The position numbers and the translations under genes are program-made. Shown piece by piece: positions 49,389-60,561 of a DNA stretch of 64,000 nt. The stretch comes from Alistipes putredinis (GTDB lineage: Bacteria; Bacteroidota; Bacteroidia; Bacteroidales; Rikenellaceae). A model generated the notes under the pieces. The model ran no database searches, had not been told where the DNA came from, and saw nothing but the letters and a program-made list of their open reading frames with translations. Where the stretch lies: positions 1,426,001 to 1,490,000 of the forward strand of contig CP091730.1 in NCBI GenBank assembly GCA_022009915.1, in the 5' to 3' direction. Position 1 is the first letter of the stretch, and each line of letters starts with the position of its first letter.

Positions 49389-50421
49389 ATGGAACAATCG
49401 AAAATTACATATACGGCAGCCGATTTCAAAAGCGATCAGGAGGTGAAATGGTGCCCGGGCTGCGGTGACCATGCCATTCTGAATTCCGTACAGAAGGCGC
49501 TGGCCGAGGTGGCCGAGAAGATGCAAGCTGCCGCACGAGCAGTTCGCCGTCATTTCGGGCATTGGATGTTCGTCCCGTTTTCCGTACTATGTCAAGACTT
49601 ACGGCTTCCACGGCATACACGGCCGCGCGAACGCCATCGCTACCGGTGTGAAGACGGCCAATCCGTCACTGAGCGTGTGGGTGGCAACCGGCGACGGCGA
49701 CTCGCTGGCAATCGGCGGCAACCACTTCATTCATGCCGTGCGCCGCAACATAGACCTGAACGTGGTTCTGTTCAATAACGAGATTTACGGTCTGACGAAA
49801 GGCCAGTACTCGCCGACCACGAAACTCGGCAAGGTGACCAAGACGTCGCCTTTCGGCACGATAGAAAAGCCGTTCAAACCAGGAGAGCTCGTAATCGGCG
49901 CACGCGGAACGTTCTTCGCCCGTTCGATAGACGCCGAAATCAATCTGACGAAAGATTGCCTCGTGGCTGCGGCCGAGCATAAGGGTATGGCCGTTACGGA
50001 GGTGTTGCAGAATTGCGTCATATTCAACGACAAGACCCACGATGCGTATGCCGGCAAGGAGAACCGTGCCGAAAATACGATTGTGCTCAAACACGGCGAG
50101 AAGATGCTCTTCGGCGCCAACAAGGACAAGGGTCTGGCTTTTGACGGAGTGAATCTGCGCGTTGTCAAACTGGGCGAAAACGGCGTCACCATTGACGACG
50201 TCATGACCCATGATGCGCACTCCAAAAGCCCGATTGTGCACTTCCTGCTCGCAGGCATGGCATATCCCGACTATCCGGTGGCTCTGGGTGTCATTCGTGA
50301 CGTACAGGACCCCAATTACGACAGCGAAGTGGCGCGTCAGGTTTCCGAGGTGCAGTCAGTCGCGAAAATCAAATGCGTGGACGACCTGCTGCACAGCGGA
50401 GCCACGTGGACGGTCGAGTAA
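49389..50421 (+). CDS. korB: 2-oxoacid:ferredoxin oxidoreductase, beta subunit (frameshifted)
   Basis: About 343 residues. WCPGCGDHAILNSVQKALAE with the Fe-S/TPP CxxC, ISGIGCSSRFPYY-type segment after an indel near 49530, and the thiamine-diphosphate motif VATGDGDSLAIGGNHFIHAV ending in LFNNEIYGLTKGQYSPTT. The C-terminus is KIKCVDDLLHSGATWTVE. It follows korA by 6 nt and ends with a strong terminator. It binds TPP and one [4Fe-4S] cluster. Confidence 0.93.
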
Positions 50422-50468
50422 TCGTAAATACGGGGCGACGGCTTAAAGGCCGATTCGTACCCGAAAAG

Positions 50469-50499
50469 AACAAGCCCGCAGCGAACCTGCGGGCTTGTT
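50469..50499 (+). terminator. terminator of the korAB operon
   Basis: A perfect 13-bp stem (50469-50481 and 50487-50499) with a 5-nt loop, followed by TTTG. The next 200 nt up to 50708 hold no gene I can support. Confidence 0.85.
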
Positions 50500-50708
50500 T
50501 TGTGCTTATCTTCCGGTCGGATTGCCTGCGAAGTTTTAGCAGTATTGCTATGTTCAATCGGGAACGCCCGCCTGCGTTAGCTTGACGAATATTGCGCTCG
50601 ACACTTGCCGGCAGGAATTGCCATGCGGAACATGTTTCGAGCAATAGCCGGTGCTGATACGCATCGGCACAGTCGGAAATTACGGTTTGGAGGCAGCCGT
50701 GTCTGGGG

Positions 50709-51125
50709 CTATTCAATCGTAATGACGCGCTTCCCGTCGGGCTTTACGTCTATGGTCACGCGCATGGCGTCGTCGGGCAGCAGTTCCTCGATTTTTTCCG
50801 ACCACTCGACGATGCAGAGGTCCCCTCCGTAGAAGTACTCCTCATAGCCGATGTCGAAAGCCTCGGCCGGACTTTTTATGCGGTAGAAATCGAAATGGTA
50901 GATATGTCCGCCGCTGTGCGTTTCGTACTGATTCACCAGCGCGAAAGTCGGGCTCGTTACAGTGTCGTCCGAACCCAGCTGCCTGACTATTTCCGCCGTG
51001 AGAGTGGTCTTGCCGGCTCCCATGCCTCCGAAAAAGGCGATTACCCTGCGGCCCTTGATTTCTTCGATTATCTCTTCGGCCGCTCGCGGCAGAGAGTCCG
51101 TGCCGTCCATTGTTATGCGTTTCAT
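50709..51125 (-). CDS. tsaE: tRNA threonylcarbamoyladenosine biosynthesis ATPase TsaE
   Basis: An intact 138-residue protein. Walker A GGMGAGKTTLTAEI at residues 33-46, SPTFALVNQYE, and HFDFYRIKSPAEAFDIGYEE with LCIVEWSEKIEELLPDD are the TsaE signature. It is the ATPase of the TsaB-TsaD-TsaE complex that makes t6A37 in tRNAs reading ANN codons, together with the TsaC encoded at 8264. It is 6 nt after porX and likely co-transcribed. Confidence 0.95.
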   Translation of the reverse strand: MKRITMDGTDSLPRAAEEIIEEIKGRRVIAFFGGMGAGKTTLTAEIVRQLGSDDTVTSPTFALVNQYETHSGGHIYHFDFYRIKSPAEAFDIGYEEYFYGGDLCIVEWSEKIEELLPDDAMRVTIDVKPDGKRVITIE

Positions 51126-51131
51126 ATTCCT

Positions 51132-52697
51132 TTATTTCTTCGGGGTCAGTTCTATGTACGGCACAATCATCTCCTCCATGGAGATGCCGCCGTGCTGGAA
51201 TGTGTGGTTGTAGTATTTTATGAATTGGTTCGAATTGTTGTAGTAGACGAAAAAGCCGCGTTCGAGGGCGAAAACATAGCTCGACGAGATGCTGCTCTTC
51301 GGCAGCTGTATCTCCTCGGGACGGGTGATTTCGAAAACCTCCTTCGGGTCGTATCCGTTCAGGCTTCGTCCGGTCTTGTAGCGCAGGTTGGACGAAGTGT
51401 CCTTGTCCCCGATGATTTTTTTATGGGGTTGTCCACCCGTATGGTTCCGTGGTCGGAGGTGATGATGACGCGGTGCCCGCGGGCGGCCAGAAGTTTGAGT
51501 ATCACCAGCAGGTCGCTGTGTTCGAACCACGAGCGTGTGAGCGAACGGAACGAAGCCTCGTCCTCGGTGAGCTCGCGGATGATTTCGGTTTCGGTTCGAG
51601 CGTGCGACAGTATGTCCAGAAAGTTGTACACTATCACCGAGAAGTCCGCGTCGTATACCTTGTTAATATTGTCTATGAGCTTGCGTCCCGCCTCCGGACG
51701 TATGAGCTTGTCGAAGGAGAGCTTGTAGCTTTTGCCCAGACTCTGCATCTGGCGGCGCAGGAAATCCTCCTCGTACTGGTTCTTGCCGCCCTCCTCGTTG
51801 TCGTTCAGCCACAGTTGCGGCATCAGTCTCTGTATGGCAAGCGGCATCAGGCCCGCGAAAATAGCATTGCGGGCGTATTGCGTCGCGGTGGGCAGAATGG
51901 CGCAATAGAAATCCTCGACCGCCGTGTCGTAAATGTCGCTTATCATGCCGCTTATGGCCCTCCACTGGTCGTAGCGGAAGTTGTCTATAAGCAGCAGCGT
52001 GGTTTTGGTGCCGGCATCCGCTGCCGGAAAGATGCGGCTTCGCATGAGCGTGTGCGACATGACGGGCGTGTCGGCCTCCTTGCTGCCTATCCATTCCTCG
52101 TAGTTTCGGCGGATGAACTTGCCGAATTCGTTGTTGGCTTCATTCTTCTGGAACGAGAGAATCTCCTTTATGCTCTGGTCGGAGGAGTCGGTCAGGCTCT
52201 ATTTCCCAGTTGATCAGCCTTTGCGGTATATGCCGCACCAGTCGGAGAAGGTGCGTGCGTCGGAAAGCGAAGTGGAGATGCGTCCGAACTCGGCCCGATA
52301 GTCGGCCGTGGACTTCTCCTCGACCAGCCTGCCTGCCGTGCAGATTCTTCTTGATGGATAGCAGCACCTGATTCGGATTTACGGGCTTTATTATGTAATC
52401 GGCGATTTTGGAGCCTATGGCCTTGTCCATGATGTGCTCCTCCTCGCTTTTTGGTGACCATTATCACCGGAGTGTTGGGCTTGGCGTTCTTTATGTACGG
52501 CAGCGTTTCCAGTCCGGTGATTCCGGGCATCATCTCGTCCAGAATAATCAAATCGTAATTGGAGGAGGCCACCATTTCTATGGCGTCGTAGCCGTTGTTG
52601 CAGCTCTCTACCTCATACCCTTTGCTTTTTGAGAAAAAGATGGGGTTTGAGAAGTTCGATTTCGTCATCGACCCATAATATTTTTCGCACTGTTCAT
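51132..52697 (-). CDS. porX: PorX-like response regulator with PglZ/alkaline-phosphatase effector domain (frameshifted)
   Basis: About 520 residues. Receiver domain: start MNSAKNI then WVDDEIELLKPHLFF, phospho-Asp in YDLIILDEMMPGITGLETL, and the K of IADYIIKPVNPNQVLLS. Effector domain: TKTTLLLIDNFRYDQWRAIS (metal-binding D and the nucleophile region), AILPTATQYARNAIFAGLMP, and VIITSDHGTIRVDNP (D/H metal ligands) as in PglZ/alkaline-phosphatase fold. This architecture is PorX, which with PorY regulates type IX secretion in Bacteroidota. Breaks near 52680, 52630, 52445, 52335, 52195 and 51415. No other T9SS gene is in the window. Confidence 0.9.
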
Positions 52698-53020
52698 CGT
52701 TGCTACTTCGGTTTGTCGGATGCAAAGTTATTAATTTCAGCGGCAATGCGGCAATAATTATTCCCGATTGCATTTCGATAAAGCAAACGTGCGGAAAATT
52801 ATTATATTGTATGTCGTTGAAAATAAAACCGTTGATTGGCGTGCCGACAGCATGCGGCGGTTTGGGCCGGTTTTTGTATGTACTTGCAGCAGAAAAAGGT
52901 AGCGGGAACGGTTGCTCCGATAAAAATAAAAAAGTTTTTGCCGTTTTGGAATTTAACTAAATAAAAAGCGTATATTTGCACGATAAAACTTGACTTATAT
53001 ATAACTAATATTTGTGAATT
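52698..53020. other. divergent intergenic region between porX and hup
   Basis: Minus-strand TAACTTTG (52730-52723) is a -7 element for porX, 26 nt before its start. Plus-strand TATATTTG (52971-52978) serves hup, with TTTG at 52945-52948 as the -33 box (22-nt spacer). The stretch between has no supported gene; a plus-strand frame at 52700-52960 covers the promoter itself and has no family signal. Confidence 0.55.
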
Positions 53021-53293
53021 ATGACAAAGGCTGATATTGTAAACGAAATCGCCAAGAGCACGGGCGTCGAGAAGGTTCAGGTTCAACAGATTGTTGAGGC
53101 CTTCATGGAGAGCGTGAAAGGCTCTCTGATTGGTAACGAGAATGTATATCTCAGAGGTTTCGGTAGCTTCATCATAAAGAAACGCGCTACCAAAGTCGCA
53201 CGTAATATCTCTAAAAACACTACTATCACCATTCCGGCACACAACATTCCGGCATTCAAACCGGCCAAGAGTTTCGTTGCCAAGGTGAAGTAA
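53021..53293 (+). CDS. hup: HU family DNA-binding protein
   Basis: An intact 90-residue protein: MTKADIVNEIAKSTGVEKVQ, a helical dimerisation half, then VYLRGFGSFIIKKRATKVAR, with the DNA-binding beta-arms around NTTITIPAHNIPAFKPAK. HU bends and compacts DNA in the nucleoid. The upstream promoter is strong. Confidence 0.97.
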   Translation: MTKADIVNEIAKSTGVEKVQVQQIVEAFMESVKGSLIGNENVYLRGFGSFIIKKRATKVARNISKNTTITIPAHNIPAFKPAKSFVAKVK

Positions 53294-53340
53294 AAACGAA
53301 CGAAACAACCCGAATAATTAATTTTTAATACAAAACGACT

Positions 53341-53432
53341 ATGCCAAGCGGTAAAAAAAAAAAGGGCATAAAATGGCTACCCACAAGAGGAAGAAACGCC
53401 TCCGTAAGAATCGTCACAAGAAGAATAAATAG
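53341..53432 (+). CDS. small basic ribosome-associated-type protein (MPSGKK family, frameshifted)
   Basis: About 30 residues, so too short for usual gene calling. The start MPSGKK is followed by a run of ten or more A/G that has the wrong length; corrected it reads RKRHKMATHKRKKRLRKNRH and ends KKNK with TAG at 53430-53432. Bacteroidota carry a nearly identical protein (MPSGKKRKRHKMATHKRKKR...) annotated as an AURKAIP1/COX24-domain protein, probably a ribosomal component. Location after hup and before RNase G, with its own terminator, is consistent. Confidence 0.8.
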
Positions 53433-53464
53433 GTAGTTCTTTTTATGTTCGAGTAGAATAAGTC

Positions 53465-53499
53465 AAGCTAAAAGTTCGCTTAAAAAGCTCTTTTAGCTT
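53465..53499 (+). terminator. terminator-like hairpin after the small basic gene
   Basis: A perfect 10-bp stem (53465-53474 and 53490-53499) with a 15-nt loop, followed by TACTTATTTTG. It is AT-rich, so weaker than the others. Confidence 0.55.
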
Positions 53500-53538
53500 T
53501 ACTTATTTTGCGGTTTGTCGTGAAAACCTACTCGATGA

Positions 53539-55087
53539 ATGAATAAGGAACTGATAGTAAACGTAACGCCGAGCGAAGTGACCATAGCTCTTGTGGAGGA
53601 CAAGGTGCTGGTGGAGCTGAGCAAGGAAAAATGCCAGACGGGATTCGCCGTCGGCGACATATATTTGGGCCGTGTGCGGAAAAATCATGCCCGGTCTCAA
53701 CGCCGCGTTCGTAAACATAGGACACGAGAAGGACGCATTCATCCATTTTTTGGATTTGGGCCCTCAGTTCGATTCGCTGCACAAGCTGACAAAGAACCTG
53801 TCCGCAAAGAAACGCAACCCCCGTTTCGAGAACCTCAAACTGGAACCCTCGATAGGCAAGACGGGCAAAATAACGGAACATATAGCGCAGGGCGATTCCA
53901 TCGTGGTGCAAATCGCCAAGGAGGCCATTTCTACCAAGGGTCCGAGACTCACATCCGACATATCGCTGGCCGGACGCAACGTCGTGCTTATTCCGTTTTC
54001 GAATAAAATATCCATATCCCAGAAAATACGCCAGAACTCTGAACGCAAACGCCTGAAAAGCATAGTGGATTCGGTGCTGCCGCACAACTACGGCATCATC
54101 ATCCGCACGGCTGCGTTGGAGGCTTCGGACAATGAGATAGAGCAGGACATCCTCGCACTGATAAAGAAGTGGGAGGCGGCTTTGCAGCGGCTGAAAACCG
54201 AGCAGCCCCCAACGCTGCTGAGCGAGGAGATGAACCGAGCCAACACGATGATTCGCGACCAGCTCAGCGGTTCGTTCAGCGCCATACACGTCGATGACAA
54301 GGCCACATACGAAGATATCCGAAATTACATAAAGTCTCATCGCTCCCCGACCGATGCCGTATCGTGAAGTTGTACAAGGGCAATCTGCCCATATTCGACA
54401 ATTTCGACATTTCGCGTCAGATAAAGTCTCTTTTCGCCAAGTACGTGTCGCTTCGCCGCGGCGCCTATCTGATAATAGAGCATACGGAGGCCATGCACGT
54501 CATAGACGTGAACAGCGGCAACCGCACCAAAGCCGAAAACGATCAGGAGACGACAGCCATGGACGTCAATCTTGCTGCGGCGGCCGAAATAGCGCGGCAG
54601 CTCAGACTGCGCGATATGGGCGGTATCGTGATTGTGGATTTCATCGACTTGCACAAGAGCGAAAACAAGCAGCGTCTGTATGAATTCATGAACCAGCAGA
54701 TGTCCGGCGACAGAGCCAAGCACACCATACTTCCGCTCTCGCGCTTCGGCCTGATGCAGATAACGCGGCAGAGAGTGCGGCCAGACGTCATTGCCGAGGC
54801 CAACGAGGCTTGCCCGTACTGCAACGGCAGCGGACACATCTCGCCCTCCATACTGCTCGAAGACACTATCGAAAAACAAAATATCGTACTACGCGCTGGA
54901 CAAGGGCATAAAGAATCTGACCGTCAAGGCCAGTCCGTATGTCATCTCTTATCTGAAATCGGGAATGGTATCCAGACGTTTGAAGTGGATGCTCAAATAC
55001 AGATGCCGAATCGGGCTGCAACCCAATCAGGCAATCGGCATCATCGAAACCAAGTTCCTCGATAAGAAGGGCCGAGAGCTCGTTTGA
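53539..55087 (+). CDS. rng: ribonuclease E/G family protein (frameshifted)
   Basis: About 515 residues, RNase G size. N-terminal S1-like part MNKELIVNVTPSEVTIALVE with GDIYLGRVRKIMPGLNAAFV after a break near 53685, and KDAFIHFLDLGP. Catalytic DNase I-like part MHVIDVNSGNRTKAENDQET and GGIVIVDFIDLHKSENKQRL, whose acidic residues bind Mg. Zn-link motif CPYCNGSGHISPS. Other breaks near 54340 and 54885 (corrected EKQISYYALDKGIK). It processes rRNA and decays mRNA. Confidence 0.93.
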
Positions 55088-55101
55088 CAGAGGGAATACG
55101 T

Positions 55102-58100
55102 ATGTCTGCAATCGAACGTATAATTCATATCGTGGCCTCTTCGGAGGCTTTCGGTACTCTATTGAAAAAGAGCGGAGATGCGCAGACGGTGCTTTTGAGC
55201 CGTCTTGCAGGCTCCGCCTTTGCCGTCGTAGCGGCGGCTTATGCCGCAAAAAGGGGCGGAGTGCACATCATCGTGATGCAGGACCGCGATTCGGCCGCCT
55301 ATCTTTGCAACGACCTATATGCGCTTATGGGCGAAGGCGAGGCGATGTTTTTCCCTTCGTCCTACAAGAAATCAATCGTATACGGCACGGAAGACACCTC
55401 TTCCGTGGTGCAGCGCACGGCAGTGCTGGATATGCTCGGCAAGGCCGAGCGGCGCAATGCGGTTATCTGTACCTATCCCGAGGCCGTGGCCGAAACAGTG
55501 GCGGGACGCAGCGAGCTGCAAAGCCGGACGCTGACGTTGAGTGTCGGCATGCGCGTTTCGATGGAGATTGTCGAGCAGGAACTTACGGAGCTCGGATTCG
55601 AGCGCGTGGATTTCGTCTACCAGCCGGGGCAGTATTCCGTAAGAGGCGGAATCATGGATATTTTTCTCGTATTCGGAAAACCGTCCCGTGAGGCTCGACT
55701 TTTTTTCGGCGAGGAGATAGATTCCGTGCGCACTTTCGAAATATCCTCGCAACTGTCGGTCGAAAAACGGCAGAGCCTGTACCGTGGTACCCAAACTGAC
55801 GGCTGAAAGGGAGCGAAATGGTATCCTTCGCCGCTTTTGTCGGCGATGCGGCTACATACTGGGTGGACGATTACGACCATACGCTTTCGACAATCGATGC
55901 CCTGCGCCGGAAACTGATTCCCGAGCTCGAAAACCCCTCGGATGTGGACAGCAGGTTGAGCAGTTCGAAACGTTTCGAACAGGATACCGCTTCGGTCCGC
56001 ATGCTGCTAAGAACCAATACCGCGAAGCGGCCGGCTGAGATGACTGTGCTGTTCGATACGGCTCCGCAGCCAAAATTCAACAAGCAGTTCGACCTGCTCG
56101 CCCGAAATATGGAGCAGAGCGCCGAGAATGGCTATCGCACGTATATACTGTCGGAGAACAAGGCGCAAATCGAAAGACTGCGCAACATTCTCTATTCGCA
56201 GAATCCGCAGGTGTCGTTCGAACCGCTCGGAATCACCCTGCATGAGGGTTTCAGCGATAACCAGACGCGCGTGAACATCTACACCGACCACCAGATTTTC
56301 GACCGCTACCACCGCTACAAGCTGCGCGGGGAAATCAATCGCGACCAGAGCATGACGGTGGCCGAACTGAACGAACTGAAAGTCGGGGATTTCGTGGTGC
56401 ATATCGACCACGGAATAGGCCGTTTCGGCGGCATGGTGAAGACTATGGATAACGGCAAGGAGGCCGATGCCGTCAAGCTGGTGTACAGGGATAACGACGT
56501 GCTTCTGGTGAACGTCCACAATATCCACCGCATATCGCGCTACAAGAGCGCCGACAGCGAGCCTCCACGCATAAACAAACTCGGTTCGGCTTCGTGGCAG
56601 CGCATGAAGACCGCGACCAAAAACGCCGTCAAGGACATAGCTCGCGAGTTGATTGCACTCTATGCCAAGCGCAAGGCGGGAGGCGGGTTCGCCTTTTCGC
56701 CTGACGGCTATCTGCAAAACGAGCTGGAAGCCTCGTTCGCCTATGAGGATACGCCGGACCAGCAGAAGGCCAATGAACTCGTGAAACGGGACATGGAGTC
56801 TTCCGAACCGATGGACCGTCTGGTGTGCGGCGACGTGGGATTCGGAAAGACCGAAGTCGCCGTGCGTGCCGCGTTCAAGGCGGCGTGCGATTCCAAGCAG
56901 GTCGCCGTGCTGGTGCCCACCACCATACTTTCACTGCAACACTATCGCACGTTCTCGGAGCGTCTGAAAGGATTCCCCGTAAGGGTGGAGTATCTGAACC
57001 GCAGCAAGTCGGCCTCCGAAACGAAACAGATTCTCGCCGACGTGAAGGCGGGCAGTATAGACATACTGATAGGCACGCACAAGATATTGGGCAAGAACGT
57101 CGAGTTCAAGGACCTCGGACTGCTTATCATCGACGAGGAGCAGAAGTTCGGCGTGTCGGACAAGGAGAAGCTGCGTCAGATGAGCGTGCATGTGGATACC
57201 CTGACGCTTACGGCCACGCCCATTCCGCGAACGCTGCAATTCTCGCTCATGGGTTCGCGCGACTTGTCCATAATAAGCACCCCGCCGCCCAACCGCATGC
57301 CGATTGTCACCGAGTCGCACACTTTCGGCGAGGAGATAATAAAAGATGCCATAGATTACGAACTCTCTCGCGGAGGGCAGGTGTATTTCGTGCACAATCG
57401 CGTGGAAGACATAAAGCGAGTCGAGGGCATGATAAACCGTCTTTGTCCGGATGCCAAAACGGTAGTCGGACACGGACAGATGAAGGCCGACCAGTCTCGA
57501 AAAGACGATAATGGACTTCATTTTCGGCGAGTACGACGTTTTGATTGCCACCACCATCGTGGAGAACGGAATAGATATTCCCAATGCCAATACCATAATT
57601 ATCGACGGGGCGCAGAACTTCGGCCTCAGCGAACTGCACCAGTTGCGCGGAAGGGTGGGGCGTTCGAATCGCAAGGCGTTCTGTTACCTGCTTTCGCCGC
57701 CCGACGAGCAGCTTTCGAGCGATTCGCGCCGCAGGCTGCGTGCGATAGAGGAGTTTTCGGATTTGGGTTCGGGATTCAATATCGCCATGCAGGATCTCGA
57801 CATTCGCGGAGCTGGCAATCTGTTCGGTGCCGAACAGAGCGGCTTTATCGCCGATATAGGTTTCGAGACCTACCGCAAGATTCTGGACGAGGCCATAGAG
57901 GAACTTCGTGCCGACGGAGTGGCGGGCGTCGAGCGTCTTGTCACCGGAGATTCCGACGGCCGTATACGTTATGTCTCGGATTGCTACATAGAGACCGATG
58001 TCGAGGCAGGATTTCCTGACGACTATATATCGCAGAGCGCCGAGAAACTGAAACTGTACAGGGAACTGGATTCCATTACGGACGAGGGGCGGCTGGACGA

Positions 58101-58443
58101 GTTCGTCGCCGAGTTACAGGACCGTTTCGGACCTCTGCCGCCGCAGACCGTGGAGTTGGTCGGTGCGGTGCGTCTCAGACGCATGTGTGTCGAAATGGGT
58201 ATCGAGCGGGCCAAGATTAAGAACGGCATGATGCTTCTGCATTTTGTTTCCGACAGCGGTTCGTCGTATTACAAAAGCGATTTGTTCAACGGAGTGCTGC
58301 AATTCGTGTTGCAGAACAAGGAAAAAATAGTTCTCAAACAGAACAATAATAAACTCTATTTGACAGTTAGAAATATCAAATGCATCGGCGATGCGTGCGA
58401 GTTGTTGAGCCGAATGTGCGAAAGTGCGGCGAAAATCCGATAA
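55102..58443 (+). CDS. mfd: transcription-repair coupling factor Mfd (frameshifted)
   Basis: About 1113 residues. UvrB-homology N-terminus (VDFVYQPGQYSVRGGIMDIF), RNA-polymerase-interacting domain ELKVGDFVVHIDHGIGRFGG, and a RecG-type translocase: Walker A GDVGFGKTEVAVRAAFKAA, DEEQKFGVSDKEKLR, TATPIPRTLQFSLMGSRDLS, and VENGIDIPNANTIIID with RGRVGRS. The C-terminal D7 domain ends CESAAKIR. Breaks near 55790-55815 and 57495. It removes stalled RNA polymerase and recruits UvrA. Confidence 0.95.
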
Positions 58444-58457
58444 AACTTGAATATTCT

Positions 58458-59195
58458 GTGAACCTTGTTGTGGACATAGGCAACAGCCGAATAAAACTCG
58501 GTGTGGTGGACGGCGGGCGAATCGAGGATACGTTTTGCGTCGAGACGCTCGAAGAGAGCCTGCTGGACGATATTTTTTCGTGCTATCCCGTGGACAAGGC
58601 CATCGCCGTGTGCAGCAGAGGCGAATACCCTTCCGTCCGAAAGTCGATTGAGCCGCGGGTGGAAAGGTTCGTCATGTTCGACGGCAGCGTGCCGGTGCCT
58701 CTGACCAATCTCTACTCCACGCCCGATACGCTCGGTCCAGACCGTCTGGCAGCGGCCGTGGGTGCGAGGACAGTATATCCGGACAATAACATTCTGGTGG
58801 TGGATTTCGGCACTGCTATAACATTCGATGTTGTGACGGCTGCCGGCGAATATCTCGGCGGCAACATATCGCCCGGGGCCATGACGCGCTACCGTGCTCT
58901 GCACGACTATACCGCGGCACTTCCGCTTCTTACGCTACCTGAATCCGTTGTGCTGCTCGGCGACTGCACCTGTGCTGCTGTCGGCAGCGGAGTGGCGCAG
59001 GGGATACTTTACGAGGTCGAAGGCTATATCGGAGAGATGTCCGCTCGGTATGAAGACCTGAAAATAATTTTTACCGGCGGGGATGCGAATTATTTTGCGA
59101 AACGATTAAAAAGTGCGATATTTGCAACTTGTGACTTGATAATCTATGGATTGAACACAATATTGGAACACAATGCGAAAATTCACTCTTTATAG
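58458..59195 (+). CDS. coaX: type III pantothenate kinase
   Basis: An intact 245-residue protein starting at GTG 58458. VNLVVDIGNSRIKLGVVDG (phosphate 1), LGPDRLAAAVGAR, VVDFGTAITFDVV (the catalytic D and T) and LGGNISPGAMTRYRALHDYT are diagnostic of CoaX, which phosphorylates pantothenate, the first step of coenzyme A synthesis; it needs a monovalent cation. Starts 14 nt after mfd and overlaps the next gene by 23 bp. Confidence 0.95.
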   Translation: MNLVVDIGNSRIKLGVVDGGRIEDTFCVETLEESLLDDIFSCYPVDKAIAVCSRGEYPSVRKSIEPRVERFVMFDGSVPVPLTNLYSTPDTLGPDRLAAAVGARTVYPDNNILVVDFGTAITFDVVTAAGEYLGGNISPGAMTRYRALHDYTAALPLLTLPESVVLLGDCTCAAVGSGVAQGILYEVEGYIGEMSARYEDLKIIFTGGDANYFAKRLKSAIFATCDLIIYGLNTILEHNAKIHSL

Positions 59196-60508
59196 CTTCA
59201 TAATCACCTTTGCCGTTCTGATTTCCCCGTTCGAACTTTCGGCCCAGAAAACGGATAGCTCCATAGGAATGTACTCTCCGTATACATTTTATGGCGTAGG
59301 TTCCCTTGACTATACGGCTGGAACGGCATCGGACGGAATGGGCGGAGCGAGCGTGGCGTTCCGGAGTTTCAAGCGTAGCAATCTTGTCAATCCCGCTGCT
59401 TTCAGTGCCGTAGGCCAGCGCAGCTTCCTGTTCGAAATGGGCCTTGCCGGACTCAACATGTACAGCAAGCAGCGTATCGACGGGCAGAACAGAACCACGA
59501 GCAACAACATGTTCAATCTCGGCAACGTTTCGGTGCTGCTGCCAATCACGAAGGGCTTGGGACTGGGTATCAATGTCCTTCCGTACAGTTCGGTGGGATA
59601 TTACACCACGCGCTACGAAGACAGCGACGATGTGATAGCCGACATAGGCGCCGTGCAGTATGTGTACTCGGGCGAAGGCGGAATAACCCAGTTCAAGATA
59701 GGAGCGGGCTGGGAGCCGTTCAAGGGATTTTCCGTAGGAGCGGAGATGATTTACCTGCGCGGCAACATCGACCGCACGTACAATATGAATATAATTCCGT
59801 ATACCGGCTCGGGAACGTACAACGGGGTGTCCGCCTCGCAGAACGACAAGGTCTCGCGCATACTTGGAAACTTCGGAGTGCAGTACGGATTCAATATCGG
59901 CAGCAAGAACCGTCTGACGCTCGGTGCGGCATACCGGCTCGGCGGACAGCTCAACGCCGACGTTACGGACTATATTCCGTCGGGTAACATTTACGGCGAT
60001 ACGGTCCGTATGGACAGCTATATTTCGGATGTCAGACTGCCGGCGGTAATTTCGGCAGGATTGTACTATCAGCGGCCTACGTTCGGCATAGGATTCGATT
60101 ACCAGTATCAGAACTGGGCCGACGGCAACAGCTACGATGCGGTGAACAAGGTCGGATATGTGAACACGAGCTCTTACAGACTCGGGGCCGAGTACACTCC
60201 CGACAGAGGTTCGGTGCGCAGCTTTTTCAAGCGCGTGACCTATCGGGCCGGCGTAAGGTACGGCGATTACTATCTTTCGTTCGACGGTCACAGGCTTTCG
60301 GAACGCAGCGTGAGCATCGGTTTTCGAGATTCCGTTCATGATGAATACGGTTTCCAACGTCAATGTCGCCTTCGAGCTGGGAAAGCGCGGAAATGCCTCC
60401 ACGCTTAACCGCGGGCTCGTTCTCGAACGCTTTTTCAGGGTCAATGTCGGCATCACGCTTTTCGGCGGAGATTACGACTACTGGTTTGTAAAATATAAAT
60501 ATGATTAG
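59173..60508 (+). CDS. outer-membrane beta-barrel protein (frameshifted at C-terminus)
   Basis: About 444 residues. Signal peptide MRKFTLYSFIITFAVLISPF ending LSAQ. The mature part starts with SPYTFYGVGSLDYTAGTASD, GMGGASVAFRSFKRSNLVNP and AAFSAVGQRSFLFEMGLAG, then many amphipathic strands with aromatic girdles, as in FadL/OmpP1-like Bacteroidota barrels. An indel near 60330 shifts the last part, which corrected has MNTVSNVNVAFELGKRGNAS and ends FGGDYDYWFVKYKYD. It overlaps coaX by 23 bp. Ligand unknown. Confidence 0.85.
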
Positions 60509-60561
60509 TACTTTTTGTACCTGTCGGAACACGAATATTAAAAACATTTCTAAAAGTCATA

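Noticed and set aside
52700..52960. 86-codon plus-strand frame between porX and hup
   Set aside because: It covers the porX promoter and AT-rich spacer, has no signal or family pattern, and starts almost within porX.
59071..60456. 461-codon open frame antisense to coaX and the outer-membrane protein
   Set aside because: Both plus-strand genes are recognisable; the antisense protein is rich in R, H and V, typical of a shadow frame.
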